45,000 nt of DNA from Taibaiella sp. (GCA_019739295.1 JAHHDV010000011.1:1-45000); one strand, 5' to 3'; counted from the first letter of the stretch, positions 9,649-19,863 are shown. Numbers and translations are program-made. The notes: generated by a model not told the origin, from the letters alone.

Positions 9649-9684
9649 ACAAGGTCAGGATTACATGGATAATGCTGACCTTGT
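9649..9684 (-). other. Intercistronic hairpin between the DUF4374 gene and the membrane genes
   Basis: Perfect 10-base inverted repeat (acaaggtcag / ctgaccttgt) around a 16-base loop, in the 114-base gap between the DUF4374 stop and the DUF3325-like start. No T run follows on the minus strand, so it looks more like an mRNA processing or stabilising stem than a terminator. Confidence 0.45.
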
Positions 9685-9719
9685 ACCTGTGTATAATAAA
9701 TCTCAGCAATTGAAATTAC

Positions 9720-10996
9720 TCACTTGCCGGCAAACCAGGAAATAGAAGTAATGATCCCGCCTTCCATTTCCAGTCCTTTGGTAGCAGTAGCTGCTGCACC
9801 GTCAATTTTGTACACAAAGCTTTTGCCGTCTGTAGTGGAGATGCCGACGTAAATATTGCTCTTGCTTGTCTGCATAGTTGACACTGGAGAACTCCGAAAT
9901 ATTCGCTTCGCCCGGTGCACCGGTGACCCAGGTAAAATGCTTATTCACGACGTCTACAATTGCTAATCTTTTAGCAGCCGTCCATTGGCTTTTTCTCGGA
10001 TATATTGTTCATAAATGCCAGTACCTGACCCATTGCCGATATATTCCCAGCCACTGATATAATACCCTGGTGCAGCCTCTTCTATGTTATAAAAATAGCC
10101 CATGTCGAAATCTGTAGTTCCGGCTTTTGATACGAACGATCGCACTTGGATTTGTACCATTAAATACTTGCCCTTCTCCTTCTTTTTTCTACGGTATTGG
10201 CAGGTGAGAAGCCATATACGTCTCCGCTTTCTGTCACTACCAGTCCATTTTGATAATATACCCCGATAGAGCTGGTACGGTTATCCCTGATTACTTTTTC
10301 CAGCTCCATAGAAGGATAAGAGAATACTGCAATCCAGGAGCTATCCGGGTATGAGGTAGTCCATCCCATCTCCGGCGTGGCCCTGATACAGAAATAAGGC
10401 ATAAATACTTTATTGCCTACCTGGGTGATCCAGCTGGGATGTTGCCAGCTCACCGTTTCCTGCCAGGTCTACTGCATTATAGGTCCCTTCACCAACTATA
10501 GTATTGGTTTCTGTACCTACTTTAAACCATTGTGCAACAGGAGAAGAATAAGTTCTTGCACTTTTGATCAATAGAATGTCATTATCTACCGGGGCAAAGG
10601 CATGTGCATTTTCTGACTGGAAGTTGGATAGTTTTTCTGAGTTCACCGTTCCCGTCAAGATCATAAATGGTAACCGCACCGGGATTCCCCTGTCCATACA
10701 GCAAAACTGTAGAATTTGGTTCCCGAAGTAGTGTAATACCGATAAGTCCCGTCTTGCTCGATACCATCCCCTTCAGTAGAAAGGTTTCCCTCTTCCAGGG
10801 CTCGAAGCCGTAAACAGGTAATCGGCGATACCTGTAGTTCCGGGCTGCTGTGGGTAATGCTGCGATAACGAACCGGCCCCCGCTGCCTTTTGATGGCCCG
10901 TTATTGTCCGGATCTTTCTTGCAGGATGCAGCGCCCAGGAAGGTTAAGGCTGTTAACCCTGAAATGAATTAATGTTTGTTTTGTGTTGATTTGCAT
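9720..10996 (-). CDS. DUF4374 family lipoprotein, XusB-like (heavily frameshifted)
   Basis: Pieces in alternating frames join into one protein of about 420 residues. It starts MQINTKQTLI, then SGLTALTFLGAASCKKD, a lipoprotein signal with the modified cysteine before a lysine-rich stretch. The body (DGIEQDGTYRYY, AVTIYDLDGNGEL, SENAHAFAPVDNDILLI, NKVFMPYFCIRATPEMGW, TSYPDSSWIAVFSYPSMELEKVI, GFSPANTVEK, KSNIYVGISTTDGKSFVYKID, GIITSISWFAGK) is the beta-propeller pattern of DUF4374. It starts 36 bases after the TonB receptor stop. In Bacteroides thetaiotaomicron the surface lipoprotein of the xus operon occupies the same position and binds ferric enterobactin; function here is by analogy. Confidence 0.75.
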
Positions 10997-11032
10997 AATT
11001 GAATTGTGATTGATTAGAAAATAGAATAATGA

Positions 11033-13411
11033 TTATTTGTAAAAAAAATATCTGAGTTTGATATAGAAGGCCCGGCCCGGCTTTTGCAGGCTGAAATTGT
11101 CATAGAGCCTGGCATTGGTGATGTTCCTGCATTCCAGGGCTACATTATACCTGCCGTCTTTAAGGGAATAGGTCAGGTTGACATCATGTGATAGTTGGGT
11201 AGGCAACCTCATGCTTACCGTTCCTGTTTCCCCTGCTCGGCCAGTACAGGTAGAAAACTAGTTTACATAGAGGGAAATTGTAATTGACGCTGAAATTATC
11301 ATGAGCGGTCAGTACATTGTCCAGGAAAAATGATACACTTGCATTCCCGTACAGGTAAGGGAGATTGGGCCATCCTGTCTTTGTATACCGCACTGATTGC
11401 TGCGGATCCGGGTTCATATTTGACCATATTCCTGATGTCCTGGTAAGTAAGGTTAACATCCAGCGCCAGGTATTTTTTATAGGAATACTTCAATTCTATT
11501 TCACCTCCCTGATTGCGGGACACCTTCCAGGTTGTCGGCAATCACTTTAGCCTGGTTATTGTTCAGCCGGAAATAGATAAAGTCAGTGGCCCGCCTGTAG
11601 ATACCGGACACCCCTAATAAGAACCTGTGCTCTTCCCCCAATCCGAAATTATAGTTCAGTCCCAGGTTAATGTTCTGGCTGGATTCCGGTTTTAAATCAA
11701 AATTGCTTTCCTGATTGATATTATCTCCAAAGAGTTCATGATTTTCCGGCAGGCGATTGCTTTTTTCATAGGAAAGTTTCGCCATAAGGTTGGGTAAGAT
11801 ATAATAGGAAGTCGCTAAGCCATAGCCCCAATTATCCGCCTTGTTGACCTGATCTATGAGCTCCACGTCATTCCAGGAACCGCCGGAGCTGGCCTCAAGG
11901 GCAGTACGGGAATCCTGGTATAAATGCTTGGCAAATAGGGAAGCTGTCCACTTCCGGCTGATGTCGTATTTGTATCCCAGGCCCAGGATGTTCTTGAGTG
12001 TCTTTTGCGGGATATAGTTTCTTGAACTGTTCGGTGACAGCTCATCAAAACCTTGCCTGTCAAAAGAACTGATGACATTATTCAATGCTATGCTCTGCCG
12101 GTCATTGACCTGGTAGGACAGCGTAGTAGTAGCGGCAGCGATATTATTGCCATATTTGTAGAGCGTACGGGAACGCTCTCCGCCTACACCGGGTATTTCT
12201 TTATAGTTGCCATACCAGTCATACCTTCTGAAGAGCGTGTCAATGATCTGTTCCTTCCCAAAGTTATAATTAGCAGTAATATTTAAGTTCAACCCTTCTA
12301 CAAACAAGTTGTTCTTCTGGTATTTTAAAGTAGGCATCAGTATATCTCCTCTTGTGTGCCAGGCACCAAAGACGGAGACCATCCTGGCACCGGTTTGTAT
12401 CTCCCTGTAAGTCTGCCCTAAGGTAACCCCGAACAATAACCTGTCTGCCCAGCTTTTGCCCAGTATACCTGCGTTAAGAACAATGGTTTCATTATGGTAC
12501 CGGTCATGAAATCTTCTGACTGTAGTATTGGGCGTATAAGCCCCGGTATTAATGTCAGCCACATCTAATGTTACTTTATAATTATTGTCAGAATAATTCT
12601 GAAAAGCACTGATTTGAAGGGTTAGACCCTGGCGCGAAGTAACGGCGGCATTAAGGACCGATCTATGCGTATTAAAGGACCCGTAAGCATAAGATACATC
12701 AACATAATTTCTCAATTTGTTATTGGTGACGATATTAATAGCACCTCCTAATGCATCAGAACCCAGCCATACGGGTACCACCCCTTTATATACTTCGATC
12801 CTTTCAGCGATGTTAACCGGGATATTATTGATCTGAAATGCTGAACCAAAGCTTTCCATCGGCATTCCATCCATAAAGAACTTGACCTGGTTGCCGGAGA
12901 AGCCGTTGAGGGAAAAGTTGATATTGGAGCCTACACCTCCATTCTCCCTTACCCGTATGCCGGACACCCGGTCCAGCGTATGCGAGATGTCCAATGTGGT
13001 ATTATACAATTTTGTGGCATCTATCGCGGTTACATTATAGGCCTGTTTATTGATTTTATCCACTTCACTCAGACCTAAGACTGTAATTCCTTCTAATTCT
13101 GTATTGCTTTTCAGATCTGAAAAATGTTCTGTTATAACCTGATTTTCAGAAATGGTGAAGACCCTTTTTTGCTCTGCAATCCCCGGGCCTATGATAACAA
13201 TGGTTTGCTGGCCCACAGGAACCTGGCTCAATTCATAAGCGCCATCCTGGTCTGTCTCAGCAATAAGGTCATAACCCGAAATGTATATTGTGGCACCTGC
13301 CACCGGTTTCTTTTCTTCATCCATCACCCGGCCCTTGATGATACCGGTAGCTTCCTGTGCGTGGATCGTAATGGTAAAAAAAGAAAGTACCGATAGGAAT
13401 ATTGATTTCAT
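11033..13411 (-). CDS. TonB-dependent outer-membrane receptor, siderophore/iron type (frameshifted at the C-terminus)
   Basis: About 790 residues. A signal peptide (MKSIFLSVLSFFTITIHAQ) is followed by a carboxypeptidase-regulatory-like domain (GIIKGRVMDEEKKPVAGATIYI), the plug (ATKLYNTTLDISHTLDRVSGIRV, FSLNGFSGNQVKFFMDGMPM, AERIEVYKGVVPVWLGSDALGGAINIVTN) and a 22-strand barrel ending GRAFYIKLRYFFYK. The first 630 codons are intact; breaks lie near 11515, 11370, 11260 and below. The ATG at 13411 is preferred over an upstream start because it gives the signal peptide directly. It heads the operon with DUF4374, DUF3325-like, DUF3649-like and PepSY genes, so a ferric siderophore is the likely substrate, using TonB energy. 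No Fur box was recognised upstream. Confidence 0.88.
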
Positions 13412-13457
13412 TTTGCGACTGTTTAGGATGTGTTGTGTTAGATTTTTTAACAGGCTG

Positions 13458-13465
13458 CAAAAATA
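13458..13465 (-). promoter_or_regulatory. -7 promoter element of the siderophore-type uptake operon
   Basis: On the minus strand TATTTTTG fits TAnnTTTG, 46 bases before the start codon at 13411. The -33 element is weak. Confidence 0.4.
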
Positions 13466-13902
13466 GTCGGGTGGCCTATTCAATTTTATTCTGGGTATGG
13501 TTATTGCAATTGGATGACATTTCTTAATTGTCTTAAAATTAATTAAATATAAATTATTGATTTAATAATTTAATATGACACAAATATGATAATACCATTG
13601 TCTCCATATACCGAGACAGGGGGTAATTCATTGAATAATAATTATTTGTGCATTTTTTATTCTAATGTATTATCTTATGAAATTACCGTGTATTTTACTT
13701 AAGTCACTGAAATGTAAAAAGTTATAATTGTCATTTTTTCTATACATAATTATCTGTACCAGCTATCCGCAATGTGCTTAAGGGGAGTAACATTTCTGAA
13801 AAAGAGGGTTCAACGGACCGGATCCGATCAATACGGGTATACTCGAAATACGTGATCCTCAGCGTTTTTACTTCAGAAGTTTGATTCCGGTCTGGGTATA
13901 AT
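13466..13902. other. AT-rich intergenic stretch between receptor promoter and secDF terminator
   Basis: About 435 bases without a credible open frame. It contains a very AT-rich segment (about 13515-13580) of repeated TTAA/ATTTAAT words that could be an upstream regulatory region of the receptor operon. No defined operator was identified. Confidence 0.4.
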
Positions 13903-13938
13903 AAAAAAAAGAGCGGATCCCGGGATCCGCTCTTTCTA
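13903..13938 (-). terminator. Rho-independent terminator of secDF
   Basis: A 22-base perfect palindrome (gagcggatccc / gggatccgctc) with eight T following on the minus strand, 18 bases beyond the secDF stop. Confidence 0.9.
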
Positions 13939-13955
13939 TATTTTTAATAAAGGTA

Positions 13956-16900
13956 TTAAGCTTGTGCCTTTAAAGCCCTGATTCTTTCTTCTTTGTCTTC
14001 TTCTTTTGCCAGTGTATTGGTCTTATCCAGGTCTACCAGGATAGGGGAGGCTAAGAATATAGAAGAGTAAGTACCGGCCAATATACCGATCATCATCGCA
14101 AAGGAGAATCCCCTCAGGACTTCACCACCAAAGATGAATAATATCAATACGGTAATAAATACAGTCAGGGATGTGATCACGGTACGGCTTAAGGTGCTGT
14201 TGATCGCCTTATTCACAACAGTTGCCTTGTCCGTGGTCTTATCTTTTCTGAAGTATTCCCTGATCCTGTCAAATACGATTACCGTATCATTCATCGAGAA
14301 CCCGATCACTGTCAGCATGGCAGCGATAAAGTGCTGGTCGATCTCTAATGAGAAAGGTACGATATGTCTTAGGAAGGAATAGATTGCCAATACAATGGCT
14401 GCATCGTGCACCAATGAAATGATGGTAGCCAGAGAATATTGCCATTTTCTAAACCTGATCAGGATATACAGGAAGATCGCAAGAATCGAGAATACGGTAG
14501 CATAAATCGCACCTCTTTTCAAATCTTCGGAAATAGATGGAAGTACCGTATTTTTCTTCTGTATATAATCCAGACTGTTGAAGTGGGCATAATCTACATC
14601 AGCAGGTACTATATTTGCCTTTTTCAAACCATCCAGCATAGCACCGATCACCAGGCTGTCGTTTTCTTTACCCGTGTTGGAGATTAAGTAATCCGTAGTG
14701 ATATTGAATTGATTCCCGCTACCAATCGTTTTTACCAGTGGTGCTTTGTTCTCAAATGCAGGTCTCAGCGCATCCCTTATATCCGTGGTGGAGTATTCCT
14801 TCGCAAATCTGATATCAAAGCTGCGTCCGCCTGAGAATTCCACTCCATAGTCGAAACCATTGAAGAAGGAGACTACGCCAAGCAGGATCAAAACAGCAGA
14901 AATGACATACGTGATCTTTCTCGCTTTAATGAATCCGAAATTTGCTTTCTGAAACAATTTTCTGGACAGGCCGGTAAAGTAATTAAAGTGCCTGCCTCTT
15001 TTCATATACATATCTGTGATCATACGGGTCACAAATATTCCGGTAAATAGAGACAGGATCAATGCGATCAATTGCGTTACTGCAAATCCTTTGATCGCCC
15101 CGAAGCCGAATGCCAGCATAATGATCGCTGTGATGATCCCGGTAAAGTGCGAGTCTAAAACAGGGGCATAGGAGTGTTTATATCCGAGATCTACTGCTTC
15201 AGTATAGGATTTGCCCAGCACCAGTTCTTCTTTGATTCTTTCGAAGATGATTACGTTCACATCCACAGCCATACCGATACCTAATACCAGACCCGCGATA
15301 CCTGGCATTGTCAGGGTAGCCCCCATAGTAGCCAGGATACCGAACGTGATGATCAGGTTGATGACCAATGCAAGGTTGGCAACGAATCCCCCGGTATTAT
15401 AATAAACAATCATCAGTGCAAAAATCACCAGGAAAGAAAGTGCGAATGCTGTAAGGCCACCCTTGATGGATTCTGCACCCAATGTGGATCCGATCACCTG
15501 TTCCTGAACGATTTTCGCCGGGGCATCCAGCTTACCTACTTCAAGGATTTGTGCCAGTTCATTTCCGGATTCCGGTGTGAAATTACCTGTGATGGAAGAC
15601 CGGCCACCGGTAATTTTATCATTTACATTCGGCGCGGAATATACATAATCATCCAGAACGATAGCGATGGGCTTCCCGATATTGGCACCGGTCATTTCAG
15701 CCCAATCCAATGCACCCTGCTGGGTCATCTCCAGGCTGATCTCAGGTCTGCCGGTACCCGGTTGGAAGTCAAATTTTGCAGATTGTACCTTATCACCTTC
15801 TATTTTGGCTTTCCCTGTATTGGGTACCACTACTGCATAGATCCCTAAGTTCGCTTTGGGATGGTTGCGGTCGTATTCGGAACCGGGGACTTCACCGAAA
15901 ATAAATTTAGTATTCGGGGGGAACTTACTTTTAACGCTTGGCAGGTTCAATATCTCCATTACTTTAGAAGCATTGGTCTTGGTCGTGATACCGATAATCG
16001 GCATGTCCATATATTGATTCTGCTCATTGATCACAGGCATCATATAGCTGAACAAACCTTCTTCCATTTGCGTAGAATCACCTTCTTCCGAAGCTATTTT
16101 ACCTGAATCACCGGCCAGTAAATCTGAAATGGATGACTGACCGCTATCTGCTTGTCCTGCTACTGTTTGTTCTTTTACAGTAGTTGCGGTCGTATCCTGA
16201 GCAGCTATATCCTTTGTTGTATCTGCTGCGTTTTGAGTCGTATCTTTTGGTTCGGGAGTAGTTCCTTTAAAGTGTGCAACGGAAGCTTCATGCGCAGCAT
16301 TCAGGTTAGGAGCCAGTTCCAGGTTCTTCCTGACTACATAGAATTCCAGCTTTGCTGCAGCCTGTAGTCTTTGGCGGAGCGAAACCGGATCCTGGATCCC
16401 TGCCATTTCTACGGTAATGATTCCTTTTGCTTCATTAGCATTGATATTGGCGTTCTCCAGACCTGTAGAGTTGATCCGCTGTTCCAATACCGTTTGTGTT
16501 CTGCGGAATGCTGTCTTGGCTTCATTTCTGATGATGCCCAGTACTTCATCGTTGGTACTGTTCGGGGTGATCTTGCTGTTTCCTACTTTGGTAAATAATG
16601 AAGCAAGGCCGGCACCGGGATTCTGACTCGTAAATGCCTGACCGAATAACGTAATGAAGTCAGCTTCTGTATTGGCTTTCTTGTTGTTGGCCTCATCTAT
16701 TGCCCTCAGTAATATGGGGTTGGTAGCATTATTGGAAAGGGATTTTACCAATTCATCTATTCCTACTTCGAGCGTTACACTCATACCACCCTGAAGGTCC
16801 AAACCTAATTTCAGCTCTTTGTTTTTTACTTCCTGGTAGGTATAATCTATACCCAACAGGCTTACTACGTTTTCCGCGCGCATACTATCGGCAAGCCGGA

Positions 16901-17090
16901 TAAATTCAATATCCTCCAGCTCTTTCTGCCTGTAGCTTTTTTCGTTCGGGAATTTTTCCTTGACATTTTTCTCGGCTATTGCCCTCATTTTATTTTCCTC
17001 ATTATTCGCAAAGTAGGTAAACGATAACCTGAATAATGAATAGATGATCAAGATGGCTGTAATGATTTTAACCAGTCCTTTTAACAGCAT
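13956..17090 (-). CDS. secDF: Fused protein translocase subunit SecDF
   Basis: An intact 1044-residue fusion of SecD and SecF, which pull pre-proteins through SecYEG using the proton gradient. The first membrane helix is at residues 5-25. The SecD signature LGLDLQGGMSVTLEV is near residue 95; the periplasmic part has an extra low-complexity linker rich in T, Q, D and S (about residues 280-345). Then come GQPIAIVLDDYVYSAP-like, FTPESGNELAQILEVGKLDAP, helices with VLGIGMAVDVNVIIFERIKEE, and the SecF half beginning about residue 720 (NFGFIKARK, GVEFSGGRSFDIRF, IGFSMNDTVIVFDRIRE). The fusion and length are usual for Bacteroidota. Its integrity over 3.1 kb contrasts with the broken genes around it. 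Confidence 0.97.
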   Translation of the reverse strand: MLLKGLVKIITAILIIYSLFRLSFTYFANNEENKMRAIAEKNVKEKFPNEKSYRQKELEDIEFIRLADSMRAENVVSLLGIDYTYQEVKNKELKLGLDLQGGMSVTLEVGIDELVKSLSNNATNPILLRAIDEANNKKANTEADFITLFGQAFTSQNPGAGLASLFTKVGNSKITPNSTNDEVLGIIRNEAKTAFRRTQTVLEQRINSTGLENANINANEAKGIITVEMAGIQDPVSLRQRLQAAAKLEFYVVRKNLELAPNLNAAHEASVAHFKGTTPEPKDTTQNAADTTKDIAAQDTTATTVKEQTVAGQADSGQSSISDLLAGDSGKIASEEGDSTQMEEGLFSYMMPVINEQNQYMDMPIIGITTKTNASKVMEILNLPSVKSKFPPNTKFIFGEVPGSEYDRNHPKANLGIYAVVVPNTGKAKIEGDKVQSAKFDFQPGTGRPEISLEMTQQGALDWAEMTGANIGKPIAIVLDDYVYSAPNVNDKITGGRSSITGNFTPESGNELAQILEVGKLDAPAKIVQEQVIGSTLGAESIKGGLTAFALSFLVIFALMIVYYNTGGFVANLALVINLIITFGILATMGATLTMPGIAGLVLGIGMAVDVNVIIFERIKEELVLGKSYTEAVDLGYKHSYAPVLDSHFTGIITAIIMLAFGFGAIKGFAVTQLIALILSLFTGIFVTRMITDMYMKRGRHFNYFTGLSRKLFQKANFGFIKARKITYVISAVLILLGVVSFFNGFDYGVEFSGGRSFDIRFAKEYSTTDIRDALRPAFENKAPLVKTIGSGNQFNITTDYLISNTGKENDSLVIGAMLDGLKKANIVPADVDYAHFNSLDYIQKKNTVLPSISEDLKRGAIYATVFSILAIFLYILIRFRKWQYSLATIISLVHDAAIVLAIYSFLRHIVPFSLEIDQHFIAAMLTVIGFSMNDTVIVFDRIREYFRKDKTTDKATVVNKAINSTLSRTVITSLTVFITVLILFIFGGEVLRGFSFAMMIGILAGTYSSIFLASPILVDLDKTNTLAKEEDKEERIRALKAQA

Positions 17091-17125
17091 AAACTTATAA
17101 GTTAATGAAATTTAAAATTAGTGTG

Positions 17126-17133
17126 CAAAAATA
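17126..17133 (-). promoter_or_regulatory. -7 promoter element of secDF
   Basis: TATTTTTG on the minus strand, 35 bases before the secDF start; matches TAnnTTTG. No matching -33 element is evident. Confidence 0.4.
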
Positions 17134-17174
17134 GCACATTCTTGTAAAAAATTGTGATTTATTTAGACGGTAAA

Positions 17175-17206
17175 CAAAAAAGAGCCGATGACGATGATCA
17201 GCTCTT
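17175..17206 (-). terminator. Rho-independent terminator of rpmE2
   Basis: On the minus strand agagctgat and atcggctct form a stem with one G-T pair and are followed by six T. Confidence 0.85.
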
Positions 17207-17246
17207 CCTACATATGGTTAATCTAATAGTTTAAATCACTAAAAAA

Positions 17247-17501
17247 TTATTTCTTATTCTTACTGTAACGTTTATTGAATTTCTCGATTCTACCCGCAGT
17301 ATCGACAAATACAGATTTACCTGTATAGAACGGGTGAGAAGTATTACTGATTTCCACTTTTACCAATGGATATTCATTGCCATCTTCCCATGTGATAGTT
17401 TCATTTGAAGCAGCTGTGGATTTGGTAAGAAAAGCATGCTCATTAGACATATCTTTAAATACTACAAAACGATAATTTTCAGGATGAAGATTCTTTTTCA
17501 T
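17247..17501 (-). CDS. rpmE2: 50S ribosomal protein L31 type B
   Basis: A complete 84-residue protein: [30 protein letters not shown], then [37 protein letters not shown]. The HPFYTGK and [10 protein letters not shown] motifs define L31. The zinc-binding cysteine pair of type A L31 is absent, so this is the zinc-independent type B form, the standard one in Bacteroidota. It has its own -7 element and terminator. Confidence 0.97.
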   Translation of the reverse strand: MKKNLHPENYRFVVFKDMSNEHAFLTKSTAASNETITWEDGNEYPLVKVEISNTSHPFYTGKSVFVDTAGRIEKFNKRYSKNKK

Positions 17502-17556
17502 TATATATATGCTTTTAAGTGGGTATGACTTTTAGGCATACCAATTTTTAGGACTG

Positions 17557-17564
17557 CAAAGGTA
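17557..17564 (-). promoter_or_regulatory. -7 promoter element of rpmE2
   Basis: TACCTTTG on the minus strand fits TAnnTTTG, 55 bases before the L31 start and just beyond the stop of the upstream lipoprotein gene. Confidence 0.5.
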
Positions 17565-17581
17565 AGGATTTTTTTAATAAA

Positions 17582-18433
17582 TCAGGATTTTACTGAAAAT
17601 ATTTTCTTAGCATCATTGTAAATCCAGGTTTTATTGTCCGATTCGTCCTTTACATTGAGCTGGATGGCATTGCTTCCCAGGTGGAGCAGCTGGATGAACC
17701 CCTTTCCGCCGATTTTTTGCTTACATTTTCCATTTTGGTGATAAAATGCATAGGAGTATTCGGACCCCTGGTATTCAAACTTATATAACAACAATTCGTC
17801 GTTTTTATTGATTTTTTCCCGGGTAAAAGTTACGGCTACAGCATCCATGTTCTCTGTTCTTTCTCCTTTAAGTACCAGGTTGTCCTCCAATATATCCAGT
17901 TCCCTGCTGATGTCCCTCAGATCGTCTACCGGCATACCATGAATGCTGACCAGGACAGGCTCCACAGTTTTACTTCCAAATGCAATGGCATATTTTCTTT
18001 TGGCAAAAGTGGAATAGACTACCGTTTTGGTCTTGAGATCTATCGAATCAACCACACCACATACTTTGATCTTAGAAGTATAATTATCGTTTACCTTTTC
18101 GATGATTTCTATAGACTTACCACAATTTCCCGATGGAAATCCACAGTCTACTTCGGTAATGAACAGGAATCTCCTGGTAGAATCAAGGGTATCCAGCGTG
18201 TAGACCTGGGTATTGGCATTGGTATAATTCAAATTGTCGAAGGCTATGGTATCACATAATCCTGATTTAATCCGAGTGTATTCGTTATCAAGGATGTATA
18301 CACTATCTACATATTCTATACCCAAAGAATCTTCTGTGCTCCTCTTGCCGTCTTCAGCTTTCTTCTCTTTACAGGCGGTTAGGGCCAGTATGATCAGGAG
18401 AAAGATATAGCCTATTTGTCTCGTTATTTTCAT
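17582..18433 (-). CDS. Hypothetical lipoprotein
   Basis: A complete 283-residue protein with a lipoprotein signal: MKITRQIGYIFLLIILALTAC, then a charged stretch KEKKAEDGKRSTED. The mature part has alternating strands and no motif that I recognise; features are LDSTRRFLFITEVDCGFPSGNCGKSIEII with two cysteines that could form a disulfide, and AFYHQNGKCKQKIGGKGFIQLLHLGS. The aspartate after the cysteine-plus-two position is absent, so sorting is not predicted. It lies upstream of rpmE2 on the same strand but has its own -7 element at 18452. Function unknown. Confidence 0.75.
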   Translation of the reverse strand: MKITRQIGYIFLLIILALTACKEKKAEDGKRSTEDSLGIEYVDSVYILDNEYTRIKSGLCDTIAFDNLNYTNANTQVYTLDTLDSTRRFLFITEVDCGFPSGNCGKSIEIIEKVNDNYTSKIKVCGVVDSIDLKTKTVVYSTFAKRKYAIAFGSKTVEPVLVSIHGMPVDDLRDISRELDILEDNLVLKGERTENMDAVAVTFTREKINKNDELLLYKFEYQGSEYSYAFYHQNGKCKQKIGGKGFIQLLHLGSNAIQLNVKDESDNKTWIYNDAKKIFSVKS

Positions 18434-18451
18434 GAATCAGAATAATTGATA

Positions 18452-18459
18452 CAAAATTA
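18452..18459 (-). promoter_or_regulatory. -7 promoter element of the hypothetical lipoprotein
   Basis: TAATTTTG on the minus strand fits TAnnTTTG, 18 bases before the start codon. The leader would be very short. Confidence 0.35.
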
Positions 18460-18628
18460 CTATTTATTCCACACCTCTTTATTTGTTCCGTTTGAAATTA
18501 TTGTAAAAGCAGATGTTTGGCGAATGATAGGTAATATGTATTTATGAAAATAACAAGTAATCTTCCAGGACCGTTACCGCTTTTTGCTCCGGTCAAATGT
18601 CGCGGAACGCACCGGTTTATCCCGGGAT

Positions 18629-19208
18629 TCAGATGAGCCGGTTGATGAAATGGCAAAGCAGGGCGACCGATTCCTTACGATGGCTGGTTTCTGTCTTTAC
18701 CTTGTCCTCCAGTTCTCCGTATGTCCGGCTATATCCCTTGGGGATAAAAACCGGGTCATAACCAAAACCATTGTGCCCTCTTTTCTCGGTAGTGATCTGA
18801 CCTTCACATTTCCCTGTAAAATAATGAAGTTTCCCCTCCCAGATCAATGCAATGGTAGATTTGTACGAAGCAGCCCTGTTACCGGCACCTTCCATATTCT
18901 TCAATAACAGCTGAAGATTGTTTTCATCATTTGACGGTGAGCCGGCATAACGTGCACTGAATACTCCCGGAGCCCCGTTCAGGGCGTCACAGCATAGTCC
19001 GCTATCTTCTGCAAAAACAGGGCAGGCCAGTTCTTTCGTGCACGAATCTGGCTTTGGCGGCTGCATTGTCCCGGAAGGTATCATAAGGCTCAGCTATATC
19101 TTCATGAATACCTGCTTCTGAAAGGGTAATTACCGAAATATAGGCAGGCAGAAGGTCCTGTACCTCTTTAATTTTATGTATATTATTGGTAGCAAAGATT
19201 AATTCCAT
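18629..19208 (-). CDS. rdgB: Non-canonical purine NTP pyrophosphatase, RdgB/HAM1 family (one frameshift)
   Basis: This enzyme removes dITP, ITP and XTP from the nucleotide pool by cutting them to the monophosphate. The mended protein has about 193 residues. It begins MELIFATNNIHKIKEVQDLLP, the usual ATxNxxKxxE opening; then [44 protein letters not shown] (catalytic aspartate in EDSGL), GHNGFGYDPVFIP, and SHRKESVALL near the C-terminus. The only break is one extra T in a run of five near 19014, inside FAEDSGL. All conserved blocks are present. Confidence 0.93.
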
Positions 19209-19223
19209 ATCCGGATCAAAAAG

Positions 19224-19254
19224 AAAAACAGTTGCAAAGTTGCAAACTGTTTTG
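19224..19254 (-). terminator. Rho-independent terminator of the LTxxQ gene
   Basis: On the minus strand aaaacagtttgca pairs with tgcaactgtttt (one bulge) and is followed by a T-rich tract. It lies between the stop at 19299 and the rdgB start. Confidence 0.75.
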
Positions 19255-19298
19255 TTATGATGCTAATTTTTACCGATACTTTTAAATCGTACAGGGGA

Positions 19299-19721
19299 TT
19301 AAGGCTCATTTTTTCTGAGTTCCATTTCCTCGTCAAAGATGTTTCTTTGCTCGGGTGTTAATACCTCATTCCTCCTCAGCTCTGCTTCTTTCATCACATA
19401 CCTGAGTTTATTTTCCTTTTCTTCCAGGCTGAGTTTCCGGTCATTTTTGATGATGCGAACCTTTTGACGGGTGTCTTTTTTAATAGACTGGATTTTAGAC
19501 TCCTGGACAGGGGATAGCTCTAATTTGCTATTCAGGATCTCCTGCCGCTGGCGGATATGTCTTTTTTCCTCAGGCTCTATCCTTGAAGGTGCTTTATGGA
19601 CCACCGGGCTGCGATTAGGTTTTGGAACCTGGTGCCTGATACCGGGCTTCTGTGCCGACATTGCGGCAGGAAGAGAGAATATCAGGGTACATGCGATAAG
19701 TAAATACTTCATAAGTTTCAT
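19299..19721 (-). CDS. Periplasmic Spy/CpxP-like LTxxQ-type protein
   Basis: A complete 140-residue exported protein. A signal peptide (MKYLLIACTLIFSLPAAMSAQ) is followed by a proline- and basic-rich linker (residues 25-50) and a highly charged helical region with two LTxxQ-type motifs, LSPVQESKI and LTPEQRNIF, about 50 residues apart. This spacing is that of Spy/CpxP chaperone-like proteins, which protect or sense misfolded envelope proteins. The start at 19721 or the second ATG nine bases on both give the same signal. It is transcribed alone, with its own terminator. Chaperone activity is inferred from the motifs. Confidence 0.65.
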   Translation of the reverse strand: MKLMKYLLIACTLIFSLPAAMSAQKPGIRHQVPKPNRSPVVHKAPSRIEPEEKRHIRQRQEILNSKLELSPVQESKIQSIKKDTRQKVRIIKNDRKLSLEEKENKLRYVMKEAELRRNEVLTPEQRNIFDEEMELRKNEP

Positions 19722-19834
19722 TTTATAAATTCATGATATTCATTAGAACCTATAGTGTTCTTATGGTTTAAAATATATGTACTAAAGAACAGCAAGTTGC
19801 ATACAATCATTCTTCCAGAAAAGGGAAAAGAAGT

Positions 19835-19842
19835 TAAATTTG
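19835..19842 (+). promoter_or_regulatory. -7 promoter element of pepE
   Basis: TAAATTTG matches TAnnTTTG exactly, 21 bases before the ATG at 19864. It makes starts at 19840 (TTG) or 19846 unlikely because they would lie at or before the expected transcription start. Confidence 0.5.
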
Positions 19843-19863
19843 CAGATGATTAACAAATTGCCC

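Noticed and set aside
13412..13620. Fur box before the siderophore-type receptor
   Set aside because: The region is AT-rich and some words look similar, but no 19-base palindrome of the Fur type was found.
19840..19863. Upstream start for pepE (TTG at 19840 or ATG at 19846)
   Set aside because: The -7 element at 19835-19842 overlaps or precedes these; the ATG at 19864 fits the known N-terminus.
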